Shown: piece by piece, positions 35,528-43,781 of the stretch
Layout: the number at the start of each line of letters is the position of its first letter
Position numbering within the stretch: the first letter of the stretch is position 1
Source: an uncultured Paenibacillus sp.
Lineage (GTDB): Bacteria; Bacillota; Bacilli; Paenibacillales; Paenibacillaceae
DNA: 64,000 bases
Direction of reading: 5' to 3'
Assembly (NCBI GenBank): GCA_937895345.1
Contig: CALAWP010000086.1
Span: forward strand, 4,805 to 68,804
The notes under the pieces: generated by a model
Told to the model about the DNA's origin: nothing
Database searches by the model: none
The model's input: the letters and a program-made list of their open reading frames with translations, nothing else
Program-made: the position numbers and the translations under genes

Positions 35528-36457
35528 ATGCAGGCGAATAAAATATTGATTGCCAATCGATTGTCTAAGAAGTATGGGTCATTTACCGCTTTGTATCCCG
35601 CCAGTCTGTCCATCGCCAAGGGTGAAATTGTGGGGCTGGTTGGCAAGAACGGTGCCGGCAAGACTTCCTTGCTGAAATTAATCTCCGGTCAGACTTTGCC
35701 CACGGACGGGGAATTGCAGCTGTTCTCCGAGTCGACGCCGGAAGGTCTTACGCAAGCGAGGCGGCGCATGGGGGCGATCGTGGAGAGACCCAGCTTTTAC
35801 AGCGAGATGACAGCGCGGCAGAATCTGGAGTACTACAGGATTCAGAGAGGAATTCCGGGTAAGGACTCGGTCGATACCGCTCTGCGAGAGGTAGGACTGT
35901 TCCATACCGGCCGCAAGAAATTCAAGCATTTCTCGCTTGGGATGAAACAACGGCTGGGCATTGCCCTTGCGCTTATGAACCACCCGGATTTGCTCGTGCT
36001 CGATGAACCTATCAACGGCCTTGACCCGATGGGAATAGTGGAGATTAGAGAGCTGTTGTTGAAATTAAACCGCGAGAAGCAAATCACCATGCTGATTTCT
36101 TGCCATGTGCTGGCGGAAATGCAAAATCTGGCGACTTCTTATGTCTTCATTGATCGCGGGAAAATCGTCCAAATTATGACGGCGCAGCAGTTGGAGGAGA
36201 ACTGCAGTCAATTCGTCAGGTTTGTGGTCGATGGGGAAGCCCGAGCCGTTGCCCTCCTTGAGAAGCAATTTCATGGAATTCGATATTGCGTTCAGGCGGA
36301 CAAATCCATCCATGTCTTTAACCTCTTGGACAAGGTGGACGAAATGAATCAAGTGTTGGTGAGCAATAACGTTCGGCTGTTCTCGGTGGAAGCCAAAGGA
36401 ATGAACTTGGAGGATTATTTTGTTTCTTTAGTGGGGGGGCCTGCAACAAATGGCTAA
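35528..36457 (+). CDS. ABC transporter ATP-binding protein, BcrA-like
   Basis: 309 residues. Walker A GKNGAGKT, signature FSLGMKQRLGIALALM, Walker B LLVLDEPINGLDPMG, and a C-terminal extension after residue 220 as in bacitracin-type BcrA exporters. It should energise the ABC-2 permease encoded next, with an 8-bp overlap. Role in peptide antibiotic export or immunity is inferred from the cassette. Confidence 0.9.
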   Translation: MQANKILIANRLSKKYGSFTALYPASLSIAKGEIVGLVGKNGAGKTSLLKLISGQTLPTDGELQLFSESTPEGLTQARRRMGAIVERPSFYSEMTARQNLEYYRIQRGIPGKDSVDTALREVGLFHTGRKKFKHFSLGMKQRLGIALALMNHPDLLVLDEPINGLDPMGIVEIRELLLKLNREKQITMLISCHVLAEMQNLATSYVFIDRGKIVQIMTAQQLEENCSQFVRFVVDGEARAVALLEKQFHGIRYCVQADKSIHVFNLLDKVDEMNQVLVSNNVRLFSVEAKGMNLEDYFVSLVGGPATNG

Positions 36458-37193
36458 TTACTTAAAGAGCGAAATCTACCGGCTTGCGCGCAAGAGAGCG
36501 CTGTATGCGTTATGGGCGGTTTGCGCCCTAGCACCTGTCCTCATAACAATGTTCATAGCTGCCTATGGTACGGAACGTTATGCCAATACGGAATTCGTGT
36601 TTAAGGTGGCCACGAGCAGTTGGAGTTTGATCTTTTTCGTTGTTCCTCTCGTCGTCAGTCTGTTGCTCATGGATGAATTTGCAGATGGAACGTTGAAAAA
36701 TACGGCAGCATACGGAATATCGCGCAATAAGGTTTTCTATGGAAAGTGGATCCTGGAGCTTGCGGTTCTGGCCGTTGCGTGGGTCGTGACCTATATTTCG
36801 CTTATAACGAGCGTGTTTCTGCTTCTGACGAACAATGGAACGTCCCATTTTATGGAATTTAATAGTTCCATCCTGGGCGTGCTGCCGTTGACGCTGGCGG
36901 CGTTGGCCGTCTCTCATTGCCTTTGTTTTCTGATCGAAAATTCGTTGACGCATTTGGTCTCATATGCCGTTCTGATCATCGTGCTGCCTGAGCTTTATTA
37001 TATGTTGGCTAAGGGAATGCCTGCCTTGCAAGAGATTGTGAACCATGTGCCGCTATTTCCTTACGCTGCCGCAAATGATCATGCTTGGACAGAGTCAAAC
37101 GGTATGCTTCTATGCTGGGCGGTCGGAACGGGGTATATGATAGTTGCTTTTTTGGTCAGTACAAAGCCGGTTATGAGAAAAGAGTTCAAGTAA
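36450..37193 (+). CDS. ABC-2 type permease
   Basis: 247 residues with about six hydrophobic segments (near 18-37, 52-73, 97-126, 133-156, 165-190, 222-240). Size and order behind the BcrA-like ATPase match BcrB/lantibiotic immunity permeases. Sequence-level identification of the substrate is not possible. Confidence 0.82.
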   Translation: MANYLKSEIYRLARKRALYALWAVCALAPVLITMFIAAYGTERYANTEFVFKVATSSWSLIFFVVPLVVSLLLMDEFADGTLKNTAAYGISRNKVFYGKWILELAVLAVAWVVTYISLITSVFLLLTNNGTSHFMEFNSSILGVLPLTLAALAVSHCLCFLIENSLTHLVSYAVLIIVLPELYYMLAKGMPALQEIVNHVPLFPYAAANDHAWTESNGMLLCWAVGTGYMIVAFLVSTKPVMRKEFK

Positions 37194-37214
37194 ACCAAAC
37201 GGAGCGTGACAGAG

Positions 37215-38159
37215 ATGTGGGTTGTCGTATTGTCTGGTGTGGCGATCCTGTTTGTCGCGCTTTATATGCAGCTCCGCAGGTCCATTAGATTGGCTGCTCG
37301 TCATATCAAGGAAATTGTCTCCGATCCTGATACGAACAGGCATATCCACTTGCATTCCCCGGACAAACCGTTGGAAGCGCTGCTGATCGAGGTGAACCGA
37401 ATCTTGTCGGCCAGACAGGCTGACCGAATTGCTCATGAGAGAAGGGAGCAAGAGCTTCGCAGGGAGATATCCAATATGACGCATGATTTGCGTACCCCGC
37501 TCACTTCGATACTCGGTTACATCGAACTGCTCAGGGAGGATCATCCTGCGAATGAGGCAGCCCATCCCTATCTGGACGTCATAGAACGCCGCGCCAAGGC
37601 TTTGCGGTCGCTGATCAACGGATTGTACGACCTGTCGCGGATTGAGGCGCGTGAATACCCTATTCATTTAAAGCAAGTCGACTTACAAGTATTGCTTAAG
37701 CGGGCCATGGCAGATTTTTACCCGGAATTGACGGATGCGGGATTTCAAGTCACCCTTAACCTTGCGGAGGGCGTCTGTCCCGTTATTGCGGATGAAGAAA
37801 TCGTCACGCGAATTTATATGAACGTACTGCAAAATGCGCTCAAGCATGGTTGCCGTTATTTGTACGTGTTTCAAGGCGAAAAGGATGGCAATATCGTAAC
37901 TATAATATCCAACAAAACGTCAACGTTTCGGGAAGAAGCTTTGCCGCTATTGTTTGAGCGAAGCTTTACAGCAGACCCGGCACGGACAGGGAGCAATAGC
38001 GGATTGGGGCTGGCGGTTGTGAAAGGTCTGATGCAGCAGATGGGCTTCCGAGTGCATGCAGAGTATCAAACTCCCCTGTTTACGATCGTTTTGAATTGGA
38101 CAAGTATGCAGTCTCAGCAGCATGGAGTTGAAATTCAAAACATTGAACTGGACGAATAG
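37215..38159 (+). CDS. Sensor histidine kinase with a single N-terminal membrane segment
   Basis: 314 residues. One hydrophobic segment (about 2-18), then a HAMP-like stretch, HisKA with ISNMTHDLRTPLTSIL (phospho-His), and HATPase with NVLQNALKHG, LFERSFTADP and SGLGLAVVKGLM. It lacks an extracytoplasmic sensor domain, so the stimulus may come through the membrane or the transporter. ATG 37215 fits GGAG 10 bases upstream better than GTG 37206. Confidence 0.88.
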   Translation: MWVVVLSGVAILFVALYMQLRRSIRLAARHIKEIVSDPDTNRHIHLHSPDKPLEALLIEVNRILSARQADRIAHERREQELRREISNMTHDLRTPLTSILGYIELLREDHPANEAAHPYLDVIERRAKALRSLINGLYDLSRIEAREYPIHLKQVDLQVLLKRAMADFYPELTDAGFQVTLNLAEGVCPVIADEEIVTRIYMNVLQNALKHGCRYLYVFQGEKDGNIVTIISNKTSTFREEALPLLFERSFTADPARTGSNSGLGLAVVKGLMQQMGFRVHAEYQTPLFTIVLNWTSMQSQQHGVEIQNIELDE

Positions 38160-38177
38160 GACGAAACTATGTATAAT
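38149..38177 (+). promoter_or_regulatory. Promoter at the end of the kinase gene
   Basis: TGGACG (4 of 6), 17-base spacer and a perfect TATAAT (38172-38177). It would start a transcript at about 38184 covering the structured RNA below. Confidence 0.6.
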
Positions 38178-38229
38178 AAATCCAAGTGGCAAAAGCTACA
38201 TCCCATTTTCCGAAAGGGGAAATTTTAAT

Positions 38230-38423
38230 GTTTGCAGGTGTTCTTAACTCTTAATTGGATATTTTCAGACCGATTCGGGTCCTGTGCGAAGCATGCGTAG
38301 AGTGCTTTGTCATGGAGGCTTAGCTTCGAGGTCTGAATCCTAGAGTTGAGAACATGAGGATTTCCGCCTACATGCATTTATGTTGACGGCCCAATCACCG
38401 TGCTCTGGCAGCACGGTTTTTTT
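38230..38423 (+). ncRNA. Candidate structured RNA with own promoter and terminator
   Basis: A closing stem of 12 bp joins 38240-38251 to 38342-38353 (GTTCTTAACTCT with AGAGTTGAGAAC, one G-T). Inside, GGAT/ATCC and TCAGACC/GGTCTGA extend it. Two hairpins branch from the apex: 38286-38293 with 38303-38310, and 38315-38319 with 38323-38327. This gives a three-way junction of about 114 bases followed by a terminator at 38398-38423. I recognise no T-box, SAM, TPP, c-di-GMP, lysine or purine riboswitch motif. Confidence 0.5.
38398..38423 (+). terminator. Terminator of the structured RNA
   Basis: CCGTGCT pairs with AGCACGG around CTGGC, followed by seven T. Confidence 0.9.
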
Positions 38424-38603
38424 ATTGCGCATTTCGTGCAATCCGGCATGACCATGCCGATTTGCCGATGCGTCCATGCGAACCGTCCGCTTCGATGACG
38501 TCGAAACGGAACTGCGGTTTGGCATGGACCTTTCCCGTTGTCGATCCGAATCGCTTAGCCGATGCGGTCGATGCGGGAAAGGCGGGCCGTCGACGCACCA
38601 ACA
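38424..38603. other. Non-coding interval upstream of mutS2-like gene
   Basis: About 180 bases with no supportable gene. A 55-codon open frame (38476-38643) lacks a ribosome site and ends in the next terminator. Confidence 0.5.
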
Positions 38604-38641
38604 GGGAGGAAACGCACTCGCGTTTCCTCCCTTATTTTTTT
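38604..38641 (+). terminator. Strong hairpin terminator 22 bases before the mutS2-like start
   Basis: GGGAGGAAACGC pairs perfectly with GCGTTTCCTCCC over a 4-base loop and is followed by TTATTTTTTT. Placement directly before a gene suggests attenuation or insulation. Confidence 0.9.
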
Positions 38642-38663
38642 AGCCACAAAAGGAGGAAGAAAC

Positions 38664-40655
38664 ATGAACGAACAAACGTTGCAACGGCTGGAGTTTGACA
38701 AGCTGATCGAAATGACGGCTCAATACGCCGTATCTCCGGCGGGCCGCGCGCTGGCGGCGCAAATGAGGCCCAGCGTCAACGCCAAGCAAGTAAGCGCCTG
38801 GTTGACGGAAACGTCGGAAGCGGCCGGACTGCTGGCCGGAGGCGCCAGCATCCCGCTGTCCGCGATGGAAGGGATTGACCCGATCATGGCGCTGCTGGGC
38901 AAAGGGAAAATCTACTCGGAGCAAGAGCTGGAACAGCTGGCCGTATGGTTGACATCCATCGCGCAAATGAAAAAGTATATGAGAGCAAAAAGGGAGCTCG
39001 CTCCCGTTATTGCCTCCTACGCAGAATCGATGCAGGAATGTCCGGATTTGCGGGAAGAGCTCGCGCGGTGCATCCGTTTCGGCGCGTTAACCGACGAGGC
39101 GAGCCCCGATCTGGCGTATATTCGCCGTCACATGGCGGCGGCGGAGGACAAGATCGGCCGCCGCATGGAACACGCGCTCGGCAAATACCGTACGTTCCTG
39201 CAGGAAACTGTCATAAGCAAACGGCGAAACCGGTTTGTGCTTGCGGTCAAGCGGGAACATCGCAAGGCGGTGCCGGGCACGGTGCTGGACGAATCGGCGA
39301 GCGGCCAAACGCTGTTCGTGGAGCCGGTGGACGTTGCCGATTTGCAGGAAGAGCTTCAGCAATGGAAATTGGCAGAGGAAAGGGAAAGAACGGCCGTATT
39401 GGCCCGTTTGTCGCAGCTGGCCGAACGCCGCGAGCCGGAACTGCAAATTAATATGCAGGCTATGGCTTCCTTCGACTTTATTACGGCAAGAGCCAAAGTG
39501 TCGCGAAGCTACGAAGGACAGGCGGCCAAGCTGTCCGATCGGGCCGTCATTCGTCTAAAGGGGGCGCGCCATCCGCTGCTCGGAGCGGGCTGCGTACCGT
39601 TTGACGCGGAGCTCGGCCTGAACTGGAAGCAGTTAGTCATTACGGGACCGAATACCGGAGGCAAGACGATTACGCTGAAGACGATCGGTCTGCTGGCGTT
39701 GATGACGCAGTCCGGACTGCTCATTCCCGCGGATCCGGGCAGCGAGCTGGGCGTCTTTGAGCATGTTGTGGCGGATGTAGGCGACGGGCAAAGTCTGGAG
39801 CAGTCGCTCAGCACGTTTTCGTCCCATATATCCGTCTTGAGGGAAATGCTGGCATGCGCCGGCCCCCGTTCGCTGCTGCTGCTCGACGAACTTGCCGCCG
39901 GGACCGATCCGTCGGAAGGGATCGCCTTGTCCATCTCGGTGCTGGAAACGCTGCTGGAACGGGGAGCTTTGACGGCGGCGACGACGCATTTTAACGAAAT
40001 CAAGCAATTCGCTTCCCGCACGCCCGGCTGTCAAAACGGCAAAATGGCGTTTGATCCCGATACGCTGCGGCCGCTATATCGGCTCGAGATCGGGGAAGCG
40101 GGAGACAGTCACGCCTTTGCGATCGCCCGCCGCTTCGGCTTGCCGGAATCGGTCTTGCAGCGCGCCGAGGAGCTGCTCCGCCGCAAACACGGCAGCGAAG
40201 CTCCCGTCTCCGGCATCGACGCAGACGACAAGGGCGATGACGGGATGCAAGCGGGCTTGACGCCGTCGTCGAAGGGGTCGAAAGGGCCGGACATTCCGGC
40301 GAGCCGCACGCCGGAAGGCGATTCCGGTCCCGGTGCCGGGCAGGCGGAAGCGCCGGTGCGGAGGTCTTTTCAAAAAGGGGATTCGGTGTGGATCTACCCG
40401 CTCAAGAGGGCCGGCATCGTCTATGTGCCCGAGGACGAACGCGGCAACGTGACCGTACAGGTCAAAGGGGAAAAGCTCGTATTCAACCGGAAGCGGCTGA
40501 AGCCGTATATTCCAAGGCATAAGCTGTATCCGGGCGAGGATTACGATCTGGATATCGTGTTCGAGTCGAAGGAGCACCGCAAGCTTCGCCATGCGATGAA
40601 GCGCAAGCACGTCGAGGGAGCGCAGATTGTTATGCCGCCCGATCGTCCATCCTAA
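38664..40655 (+). CDS. MutS2-like ATPase lacking the Smr domain
   Basis: 663 residues. MutS core and clamp segments, then ATPase with Walker A TGPNTGGKTITLKT (about 328-341), Walker B LLLLDELAAGTDPSEG (about 407-422) and TTHFNEIKQFA. Instead of the long coiled coil and C-terminal Smr nuclease of MutS2 (usually about 780 residues), there is a Gly/Ser/Pro-rich linker and a KOW/Tudor-like module (GDSVWIYPLKRAGIVY). It is thus a MutS2 paralogue or a shortened form. ATG 38664 has AAAGGAGG upstream. Its stop overlaps the convergent thiN stop. Confidence 0.88.
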   Translation: MNEQTLQRLEFDKLIEMTAQYAVSPAGRALAAQMRPSVNAKQVSAWLTETSEAAGLLAGGASIPLSAMEGIDPIMALLGKGKIYSEQELEQLAVWLTSIAQMKKYMRAKRELAPVIASYAESMQECPDLREELARCIRFGALTDEASPDLAYIRRHMAAAEDKIGRRMEHALGKYRTFLQETVISKRRNRFVLAVKREHRKAVPGTVLDESASGQTLFVEPVDVADLQEELQQWKLAEERERTAVLARLSQLAERREPELQINMQAMASFDFITARAKVSRSYEGQAAKLSDRAVIRLKGARHPLLGAGCVPFDAELGLNWKQLVITGPNTGGKTITLKTIGLLALMTQSGLLIPADPGSELGVFEHVVADVGDGQSLEQSLSTFSSHISVLREMLACAGPRSLLLLDELAAGTDPSEGIALSISVLETLLERGALTAATTHFNEIKQFASRTPGCQNGKMAFDPDTLRPLYRLEIGEAGDSHAFAIARRFGLPESVLQRAEELLRRKHGSEAPVSGIDADDKGDDGMQAGLTPSSKGSKGPDIPASRTPEGDSGPGAGQAEAPVRRSFQKGDSVWIYPLKRAGIVYVPEDERGNVTVQVKGEKLVFNRKRLKPYIPRHKLYPGEDYDLDIVFESKEHRKLRHAMKRKHVEGAQIVMPPDRPS

Positions 40656-41290
40656 TCCCGGCTTTCGATGATTAGGAGCCGGCCTTCCCGAATGCCGATC
40701 GTTCCTTGCGCCTCCTCAAGCACATTGCTGATGCCGAGCGACTGGCCGATTGAGAGCGTCGCATCGTTTAGAGGATAGCGGAAGCCCTGCAGCGTAATGC
40801 CTTCGACCGTCGGCGACAGCGGCAGCAAAGAAATATGGGTAAAGCCGCTTCGCTCGATGGTCAGAGTGCCGTCGGTCGCCCGGATCCGGTTGTTGCGGTC
40901 TGTTATAGCTGCCGGGACGCCTCGGTCGAGAGCCAGCGCGAGCAGATGCACATTGGCCAAGGAATGGTCGAACCGGCTGCCGAGAGCGCCCAGCATTACA
41001 ATCTCGGACGGATTCATGTCCAAGGCGTGGCGGAAGGCCAGCTCCGTATCGGTATAATCTTTGTCGACGGCGTCGCAGCCGATAAATCGGACGCTTCGCT
41101 CGCGGATGAGCTGCAATTGCGGATCGGAGACGGAATCGAAATCGCCGATCGCCGCGTCAGGAACGAATCCGTGTTCAAGCAAAAAAGCGGCGCCGCTGTC
41201 GGCGCCGATCAAGTAATGTCCGGCACGGATCACGTCCAGCGCCCATTCGCCCAGACGGCCGCCGCTGCATATGACAATTCGTTGGTACAT
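40652..41290 (-). CDS. thiN: Thiamine diphosphokinase
   Basis: 212 residues; makes thiamine diphosphate from thiamine and ATP, the cofactor used by the PdhA enzyme encoded nearby. Catalytic domain motifs: GADSGAAFLLEHG, IGDFDSVSD, DKDYTDTELAF, GSRFDHSLANV; the C-terminal beta-sandwich binds thiamine. ATG preceded by AAGGAAG. Convergent with the mutS2-like gene, sharing 4 bp. Confidence 0.95.
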   Translation of the reverse strand: MYQRIVICSGGRLGEWALDVIRAGHYLIGADSGAAFLLEHGFVPDAAIGDFDSVSDPQLQLIRERSVRFIGCDAVDKDYTDTELAFRHALDMNPSEIVMLGALGSRFDHSLANVHLLALALDRGVPAAITDRNNRIRATDGTLTIERSGFTHISLLPLSPTVEGITLQGFRYPLNDATLSIGQSLGISNVLEEAQGTIGIREGRLLIIESRD

Positions 41291-41326
41291 GCTCTTGCGT
41301 CTTCCTTTCCTTCGGTCGCTGCATGA

Positions 41327-41397
41327 GGGAGCGGAACTGCAAAATGCGTTTTCCGGCTCCCATCGACAAGTATAGCGCGTTCGGCGACCTCGGACAA
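41327..41397 (-). promoter_or_regulatory. thiN promoter and 5' leader hairpin
   Basis: On the minus strand, -35 TTGTCC (41397-41392), 17-base spacer, -10 TATACT (41374-41369). Immediately downstream the leader can form a hairpin (GGGAGC...GCTCCC between 41361 and 41327). It is not a TPP riboswitch. Confidence 0.6.
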
Positions 41398-41564
41398 CGG
41401 CCGCTTTCGGCCATCGTTCCGTTGATGAAATCCGAATTTCCGCGGCAAGTTAAAAACTATGCGGAAAAATGTCGTTGCGCCGGCATGGGCTCGCGGATAA
41501 AATGAGAAAGGATGCATGGCGTCCGGCAGGGCGTTATTAGGACGGGAAGCGAGGAAAGTCGGCC

Positions 41565-42248
41565 GTGAACATGGACATATTCAGCGTCTTCAGCTTGATC
41601 GGCACCATCGCGTTTGCGGTAAGCGGCGCGGTTGTGGCGATGGAAGAAGAATACGACATTTTGGGCGTTTACGTATTGGGTTTGGTCACCGCATTCGGCG
41701 GCGGCGTCGTGCGCAATTTGCTGATCGGCATGCCCGTGACGACGTTGTGGAGTCAAGGATATTTGCTGAAGACGGCGATCATCGCGATGACGATCGCGTT
41801 TATGCTTCCCGTCAGATGGATTTTGCGCTGGAGAAGGAGCGAAGCGTTTTTTGACGCGATCGGCTTGTCCGCGTTTGCGATTCAAGGGGCTCTGTATGCG
41901 ACCGAGATGGGGCATCCGCTGAGCGCCGTTCTTGTGGCCGCGATGCTGACAGGCATTGGAGGCGGCATCATTCGCGATGTGCTGGCGGGACGGAAGCCGC
42001 TGGTGCTCAAGGACGAGATTTATGCGGTATGGGCGATGCTGGCCGGTCTTGCCGTCGGCATGGGCTGGTTTCGGACGCCGATGGAGCTGCTGCTGCTGTT
42101 CGGGCTGGTCATTTTGTTCCGCATGCTGTCGGTCTACTTCAAGTGGAAGCTGCCGCGGCGTTCGCTGAAAGGGGCGTTTGCCGCTTCGGCCGCCGCAAGT
42201 CAAAAGAAGAAACAAAAACTGCTGGGAAAAGAGGAGAATGAACGGTGA
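41565..42248 (+). CDS. TRIC-type cation channel family (UPF0126) membrane protein
   Basis: 227 residues with six to seven hydrophobic segments and the repeated glycine-rich pattern VTAFGGGVVRNLLIG and LTGIGGGIIRDVLAG, one per half, which is diagnostic of UPF0126/TRIC (YicG-like) channels. GTG start. C-terminal tail is basic. It overlaps the phosphatase gene by 4 bp (GTGA). Ion selectivity is inferred from the family. Confidence 0.9.
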   Translation: MNMDIFSVFSLIGTIAFAVSGAVVAMEEEYDILGVYVLGLVTAFGGGVVRNLLIGMPVTTLWSQGYLLKTAIIAMTIAFMLPVRWILRWRRSEAFFDAIGLSAFAIQGALYATEMGHPLSAVLVAAMLTGIGGGIIRDVLAGRKPLVLKDEIYAVWAMLAGLAVGMGWFRTPMELLLLFGLVILFRMLSVYFKWKLPRRSLKGAFAASAAASQKKKQKLLGKEENER

Positions 42249-42739
42249 AAGCGCGCGTTATGTTTTTGTGTCTCGGCAACATTTGCCGATCGCCGATGGC
42301 GGAAGCGGTCATGCGCGATCTGATCGCAAAGGAAGGGTTGGCGGATGAAATCGAAGTCGATTCCGCGGGAACGGGCGACTGGCATATCGGCCGTCCGCCG
42401 CACGAAGGGACGCGCCGGCAGCTGGACGCAAACGGGATCTCTTATGATGGAATAAGCGCGCGCCAAATTCGGGCAAGCGATTTGGACCGGTTTACGCATA
42501 TCGTATGCATGGACACGAATAATTTGCGCGACGCCCGCAAGCTGCTGCAAGCGCACCGGACGAAGGGCGGCGAGTCTTCCGCCGAGCTGTTCGCGTTTAT
42601 GGAGCTGCTGCCGGACAGAGGAGAGGCCGACGTGCCCGACCCTTATTACAGCGGCAACTTCGAATATGTCTTCGAATTGGTGCAGGATGGCTGCTGCAAG
42701 CTGCTCGAACGTATCAAAGCCGGTTCCGTCGAAGGCTGA
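42245..42739 (+). CDS. Low-molecular-weight protein tyrosine phosphatase
   Basis: 164 residues. P-loop CLGNICRSP (Cys-x5-Arg) and the general acid in DVPDPYYSG. Family dephosphorylates tyrosine or arginine phosphate (YwlE type) or other small substrates; residues distinguishing YwlE are not decisive here. GTG start coupled to the preceding gene. Confidence 0.93.
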   Translation: MKARVMFLCLGNICRSPMAEAVMRDLIAKEGLADEIEVDSAGTGDWHIGRPPHEGTRRQLDANGISYDGISARQIRASDLDRFTHIVCMDTNNLRDARKLLQAHRTKGGESSAELFAFMELLPDRGEADVPDPYYSGNFEYVFELVQDGCCKLLERIKAGSVEG

Positions 42740-42764
42740 GCCTTTGCCGGGACCGGCTTTTTTT
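42719..42764 (+). terminator. Terminator overlapping the phosphatase stop
   Basis: GCCGGTTCCG (42719-42728) pairs with CGGGACCGGC (42748-42757, one G-T), then TTTTTTT. It spans the stop codon. Confidence 0.88.
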
Positions 42765-43500
42765 ATTCCTTGTCGATAAAATAGGCGAGCGCCGCCGGAA
42801 TTTCCTGCTGCCAGAAGCCCCACTGGTGCTTGCCGTCCTTTTCCTCGTAATAGACCGACGCTCCGCGCTGCTCCAGCAGCGAACGGGCGCTGCGGTTGAG
42901 CTCGACGAAATTGTATACGCCGCGGTCCGTTTCGTAAGCCGTTTCCTGCAGTCCTACGATCATGTAGATTTCGATGCCTTCCAGATCGCGGTAGGATGCC
43001 ACAATGTCGCGCGAAGCGCCGTAATAGGCGCCGGACAGAGACAGAACACGGTGAAACAGCTGCGGATAAGCCAGCGCCAGATGGAGGCAAACCGTGCCGC
43101 CCAGCGAATCGCCGGCGAGCAGCCGGTGCTCCGGCTCGCGTCTGACCGGATACTTTTCTTCAATATAAGGGAGAAGCTCTTCCGCAAAAAATTTCAGGTA
43201 GGCGTCGTGCCGCGAACCGTCGGGAGCGTATTCCTCGGTACGCAGCTTTTTGTCGACGTCGACGCCCACAATAATGAACGGTTCAAGCCCTTCGTCCAGA
43301 ATGAGCCGGGTGGCGGTCGTCGCCACGCGTCCGAAGTTGAAGAAATCTTCGCCGTCCTGGCAAAAGACGACGGGATAACTGAGCACCTCGTTGTAGCCGG
43401 GCGGCAAAAAAATGCGGAGAGGGCGGCTTCCTTCCGGCAAATGCCGGCTCGGCACGGTTTCCCGCAAAATGGTTCGTTTCAAATAACGGTCGTCAGTCAT
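42763..43500 (-). CDS. Putative esterase (alpha/beta hydrolase, esterase D-like)
   Basis: 245 residues. Nucleophile elbow GDSLGG (GxSxG), RIFLPPGY and VVFCQDGED near the N-terminus, and late His in DGKHQWGFW. Resembles iron-siderophore or trilactone esterases (YuiI/BesA-like) as well as esterase D, so the substrate is open. ATG 43500 preceded by AAAGGAG; the longer frame from 43554 has no ribosome site. Confidence 0.83.
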   Translation of the reverse strand: MTDDRYLKRTILRETVPSRHLPEGSRPLRIFLPPGYNEVLSYPVVFCQDGEDFFNFGRVATTATRLILDEGLEPFIIVGVDVDKKLRTEEYAPDGSRHDAYLKFFAEELLPYIEEKYPVRREPEHRLLAGDSLGGTVCLHLALAYPQLFHRVLSLSGAYYGASRDIVASYRDLEGIEIYMIVGLQETAYETDRGVYNFVELNRSARSLLEQRGASVYYEEKDGKHQWGFWQQEIPAALAYFIDKE

Positions 43501-43781
43501 CGGTTGCAGCTCCTTTTGGCAATTGAATGGAATGCCGCCGTTGTGGGCAAACAATAGAAGGTGAAGAAGGATAGGTTGCCTGGCGGCGACTTGTATTATT
43601 CTGTTACAGTCGATTTAACACTCTGTAGCATATACAATTTCTTAACAGAATCAACGAAAGAAGCGAAAAAACAACGGTTTTTTTGTTTTTTGCTTTGACC
43701 ATTTTCGTTAAACAGGTTTATAATAATTCTATAACAGAGGCATTCGATTTTCAAATATTTCGATCGAGGTGAGCGTTCATT
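43501..43781. other. Intergenic region upstream of pdhA
   Basis: 281 bases, AT-richer than neighbours. It includes the pdh promoter and an 8-bp inverted repeat, TTCTGTTA (43599-43606) with TAACAGAA (43643-43650). Confidence 0.6.
43695..43724 (+). promoter_or_regulatory. Sigma-A promoter of pdh operon
   Basis: TTGACC (43695-43700), 18-base spacer, TATAAT (43719-43724), about 55 bases before pdhA. Confidence 0.85.

Noticed and set aside
38476..38643. 55-codon open frame before the mutS2-like gene as a leader peptide
   Set aside because: No ribosome binding site, ends inside the terminator T run, and no sequence suggestive of a regulatory peptide.
41291..41400. Possible TPP riboswitch upstream of thiN
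   Set aside because: None of the conserved CTGAGA or thi-box sequences are present.
43599..43650. Inverted repeat TTCTGTTA/TAACAGAA upstream of pdhA as operator or terminator
   Set aside because: Only 8 bp with a 36-base gap and no further support.
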